From the NCBI RefSeq assembly GCF_002213425.1, contig NZ_NJGV01000013.1, positions 62,001 through 126,000 of the forward strand: a stretch of 64,000 bases of DNA, written 5' to 3'. The stretch comes from Herbaspirillum aquaticum. GTDB taxonomy: Bacteria > Pseudomonadota > Gammaproteobacteria > Burkholderiales > Burkholderiaceae_D. Made by a program: the position numbers and the translations under genes. The stretch's first letter is position 1; every line of letters starts with the position of its first letter. The notes below the pieces were generated by a model. The model saw nothing but the letters and a program-made list of their open reading frames with translations. It had not been told where the DNA came from and did not search any database. Of this stretch, positions 61,684 through 64,000 are shown one piece after another.

Positions 61684-62682
61684 TCAGAGTGAAGTGGAGG
61701 GGTGAAGCGGATGCGGCAGGAATTCAGGGAGCGCGACATCGCGTCGCAGGGTGGCGAAGCGGCAGCGCAGGAAATTGACGATCTCGGTCAGCAAGGGCAG
61801 GTGTGTGCGCAGCGCGCCGTGGGTGATGCCCACGAAGCGCGACACCTGCGTCGGTACGCCCGCGAGGATCAGGCTGGAGGCGTATTTCTCGGCCTCCGGA
61901 CAAAGCACGTCGCGTTCGGCCGTGGCGATGAAGGCCGGCGGCAAGCCCGCCAGGCGGCTCACTTCCAGCGGCGCGGCATAGGGATGCAGGCGCTGCATGG
62001 TCTGCGGCAGGTACTGGCGATAGCTGGCCGCGCAAGTCTCGGCGGTGACGTCCGATTGCAGGCGGGTGGCATCGCCCAGCAGGCGCATGCTCGGGTCCAG
62101 CATCGGGCTGATCAGTACCTGGGCGGCCAGGGGTTTGCCGCAGCGATCGCGGGTCATCATCGTCAGGCTGGCAGCCAGGCTGCCACCGGCGTCGTCACCG
62201 GCCACCACCATGCGGTCCAGGTCCACCTTCAGTTCTGCGGCGTTCTTGCAGGCCCAGGTGGCGGCCGCGAAGGCGTCTTCGGGCGCGGCCGGGAAGGGCT
62301 TGGCCGGCGCCAGCGCATAGGCGACCGACAGCACCACGGCCTGGTTGTGCTGGGCCAGGAAGCTGGCCGGGGTGTCGGCGTCATCCAGCGAACCACTGGT
62401 GAAACCGCCGCCGTGGAAGTACAGCACCAGCGGGCGTTTTTCGCCCTTGGCCAGGGCGACAGCGGGCTGGTACAGGCGCACGGGGATACGTCCCAGCGGG
62501 CCGGGAACGAAGAAATTGCGGATGTCCAGCGGAGAGGAACCTTGCATGATGAGCGCCTGGGCCGAAGCCACTTGTCCAAGAATGAGGCGGATTGTGCGCC
62601 ACAGCAGGGTCTCGAATAAACACCTATAATCCAACAACACTGTTCGGTAAGTCTGAACAATCAGGACGATCAATTCGTTCAC
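61684..62682 (-). CDS. llpE: Alpha/beta hydrolase, LlpE-like, with Asp in place of catalytic Ser
   Basis: A 332-residue protein of the hormone-sensitive-lipase branch. The oxyanion motif HGGG is intact (90-93), but the nucleophile motif reads GDDAGG (162-167) instead of GDSAGG: D164 replaces the Ser. The acid/base end is near TAERDVLCPEAEKY and THGALR (His). It is first in the efflux operon and matches the position of llpE in the Burkholderia bpeEF-oprC operons. The start is a GTG with AGGATC nine bases upstream. A lipase or esterase reaction is doubtful unless Asp or another residue serves; a binding role is possible. Confidence 0.85.
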   Translation of the reverse strand: MNELIVLIVQTYRTVLLDYRCLFETLLWRTIRLILGQVASAQALIMQGSSPLDIRNFFVPGPLGRIPVRLYQPAVALAKGEKRPLVLYFHGGGFTSGSLDDADTPASFLAQHNQAVVLSVAYALAPAKPFPAAPEDAFAAATWACKNAAELKVDLDRMVVAGDDAGGSLAASLTMMTRDRCGKPLAAQVLISPMLDPSMRLLGDATRLQSDVTAETCAASYRQYLPQTMQRLHPYAAPLEVSRLAGLPPAFIATAERDVLCPEAEKYASSLILAGVPTQVSRFVGITHGALRTHLPLLTEIVNFLRCRFATLRRDVALPEFLPHPLHPSTSL

Positions 62683-62961
62683 TTTGCTGATCCTTTCAGT
62701 GAAGTAAAAGCCTGGTTACAGCGCTGCGCGAAGGCGTGGGTGATGTGGGAAAATCGACCACGTTGCCCTCTGATGCGCAAATTTGGCTGGCTTTTGTCGT
62801 TATTTGTTTTAAATTGGGATGAGGCTGGTCAGCGTGATCGAGGTCCATCCCGTCCTTGCAAGACGGCGCGCCGGGGGCGGTGCCAGGGCTTGCATGAAAC
62901 TGTCTTGGCCCCCGTTTGCCGCGCCGGTGTTTCCCAGGCGGCGGCCTCAAAGGAGAGAGCG
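62683..62961. promoter_or_regulatory. Divergent control region of efflux operon and its LysR gene
   Basis: The 279 bases between the divergent genes include an AT-rich patch (about 62778-62815) with CAAATTTG at 62778-62785, a palindromic core that fits a LysR T-N11-A-type site. This is the expected place for the regulator to bind and activate efflux. No gene is supported here. Confidence 0.5.
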
Positions 62962-63975
62962 ATGGACCGTTTCCAGGCCATGCAAGTCTTTACTGCTGTG
63001 GTGGATGCCAACAGCTTCACGCGCGCTGCCGACAACCTGAACCTGCCGCGTACTACCGTGACCACCCTGATCCAGGGGCTGGAGAGCATGCTGAAGGTGC
63101 GCCTCTTGAACCGCACCACGCGCCGCATCAGCCTCACGCCCGATGGCGCGGCATATTACGAGCGCTGCGTGCGCATCCTGGCCGACATCGACGAGACTGA
63201 ACAATCCTTCCGCAACGTCACCCGCGGCCCGCAGGGCCGGCTGCGCATCGACGTGCCCGGCTCCATCGGCCGGCTCATGCTGCTGCCCAACCTGTGCGAC
63301 TTCTACAGCAAGTACCCGGACATCGAACTGGTCATGGGCATGGGCGACCGTCCGGTGGACCTGGTGCAGGAGGCGGTGGACTGCGTCATCCGCGTGGGTG
63401 ACCTGCAGGATTCGTCGATGGTGGCGCGCCGCATCGGTACCTTCCAGACCGTCACCTGCGCCTCGCCGACCTACCTGGAGCGCCACGGCGTGCCGCACAC
63501 CATCGAAGACCTGCAGCAGCACCAGTCGGTGCATTACTTCTCCAGCCGCACCGGCCGCACCATCGATTGGGACTTCGTGGTCGATGGCATCACCCGCGAG
63601 GTGAAGATGAATGGCCGTCTCTCGGTCAACGATGCCGACGCCTACGTGGAGTGCGCGCTGCAAGGCTTTGGCATGGTGCAGGCGCCGCTCTACATGGTCA
63701 CGCGTCACATCGATGAAGGCCGCTTGGTGGAGGTGCTGTCGCAATGGAAGCCGGCACCGCTGCCGATTTCCGTGGTGTACCTGCACAACCGCCATCTGTC
63801 GCCCAAGGTGCGCGCCTTCGTGGACTGGGTGGCCGAACTGTTCGCCACCTGCCCGTTGAACAAGGCCTGCACCATGGGTATGGAAGACAGCGAGTGCCAC
63901 TTCGTCAACAAGCCCGAGTCCACGACGGTACGCACGGTGGTGGAGCAATACAACATCGCCGAGAGCGTGTTCTGA
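62962..63975 (+). CDS. LysR-family regulator, BpeT/CeoR-like
   Basis: A 337-residue LysR-type regulator. The start MDRFQAMQVFTAVVDANSFT leads into LNLPRTTVTTLIQGLE, the helix-turn-helix. The ligand domain covers about 90-300; a C-terminal extension of about 35 residues with two cysteines (TCPLNKACTMG) follows. It is divergent from the llpE-like/efflux operon, as bpeT and ceoR are from theirs. AGGAGAGAG lies just before the ATG at 62962; the frame runs open far upstream but without protein-like sequence. Confidence 0.92.
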   Translation: MDRFQAMQVFTAVVDANSFTRAADNLNLPRTTVTTLIQGLESMLKVRLLNRTTRRISLTPDGAAYYERCVRILADIDETEQSFRNVTRGPQGRLRIDVPGSIGRLMLLPNLCDFYSKYPDIELVMGMGDRPVDLVQEAVDCVIRVGDLQDSSMVARRIGTFQTVTCASPTYLERHGVPHTIEDLQQHQSVHYFSSRTGRTIDWDFVVDGITREVKMNGRLSVNDADAYVECALQGFGMVQAPLYMVTRHIDEGRLVEVLSQWKPAPLPISVVYLHNRHLSPKVRAFVDWVAELFATCPLNKACTMGMEDSECHFVNKPESTTVRTVVEQYNIAESVF

Positions 63976-64000
63976 TCGATAGATCCGGCTTGGGGTTCGG

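Overview
The window is about 64 kb of GC-rich chromosomal DNA, densely coded on both strands, with 46 genes I can support. Gene content points to a free-living betaproteobacterium of the Burkholderiales, most likely Oxalobacteraceae of the Herbaspirillum type. The clues are a BpeEF-OprC/CeoAB-OpcM-like efflux operon with its LlpE-like hydrolase and LysR regulator, a YheO-type regulator beside a hydroxyaspartate-type ammonia-lyase, orphan PAAR protein, two-partner secretion, and many LysR regulators. This placement is inference from gene families, not from a search. I saw no rRNA or tRNA gene, CRISPR array, phage or intact insertion sequence.

Layout. 1-4.5 kb: the end of an RND efflux operon (inner-membrane pump cut by the window edge, then its outer-membrane lipoprotein). 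4.5-12.5 kb: a galactoside uptake and hydrolysis operon read leftwards (ABC ATPase, GH42 beta-galactosidase, binding protein, two permeases) with a divergent LacI regulator and a palindromic operator. 12.5-14 kb: a TetR gene with two operator copies but no obvious target, followed by a small unknown protein and an orphan PAAR spike protein. 14-16.6 kb: a GAF-GGDEF diguanylate cyclase, a VOC protein and a CHMI-type isomerase. 16.7-21.2 kb: PLP ammonia-lyase with YheO-like regulator, LysR regulator with an EamA exporter, and an SDR. 21.27-21.54 kb: a 270-bp MITE-like element with perfect 28-bp terminal inverted repeats. 21.6-23.3 kb: saccharopine-dehydrogenase-like enzyme and Lrp regulator, with repeated Lrp-like sites. 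23.4-29.1 kb: an exbD-tonB-receptor-exbB-phospholipase D operon. 29.3-33.1 kb: MASE1-like membrane protein, MarR-like regulator, CDP-diacylglycerol pyrophosphatase, LysR/SDR pair. 33.3-38.1 kb: YegD-like Hsp70, then RpiR regulator, MFS transporter and hydantoin-racemase-family enzyme with four matched operators. 38.2-39 kb: aldo/keto reductase.

39.2-51.6 kb is the most intriguing part: a CHASE2 adenylate cyclase, a two-partner secretion pair (TpsB, TpsA), a FecR-domain periplasmic protein, a metallo-beta-lactamase-fold protein resembling class II cyclic-nucleotide phosphodiesterases, and a GAF-HD-GYP protein. It could be a cell-surface module coupled to cyclic-nucleotide signalling. 51.7-55.5 kb holds a membrane-anchored ClpP-like protein, a SulP transporter and a DUF1993 protein. 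55.6-64 kb is the complete BpeEF-OprC-like efflux operon, whose LlpE-like hydrolase carries Asp where the catalytic Ser is expected, with a divergent LysR regulator.

Several operators were found by eye as repeated palindromes next to a matching regulator (LacI, TetR, LysR, Lrp, RpiR, YheO). These give testable local regulons. Strong hairpins sit between cistrons in the sugar and TonB operons and may set the relative dose of binding protein or receptor against membrane components.
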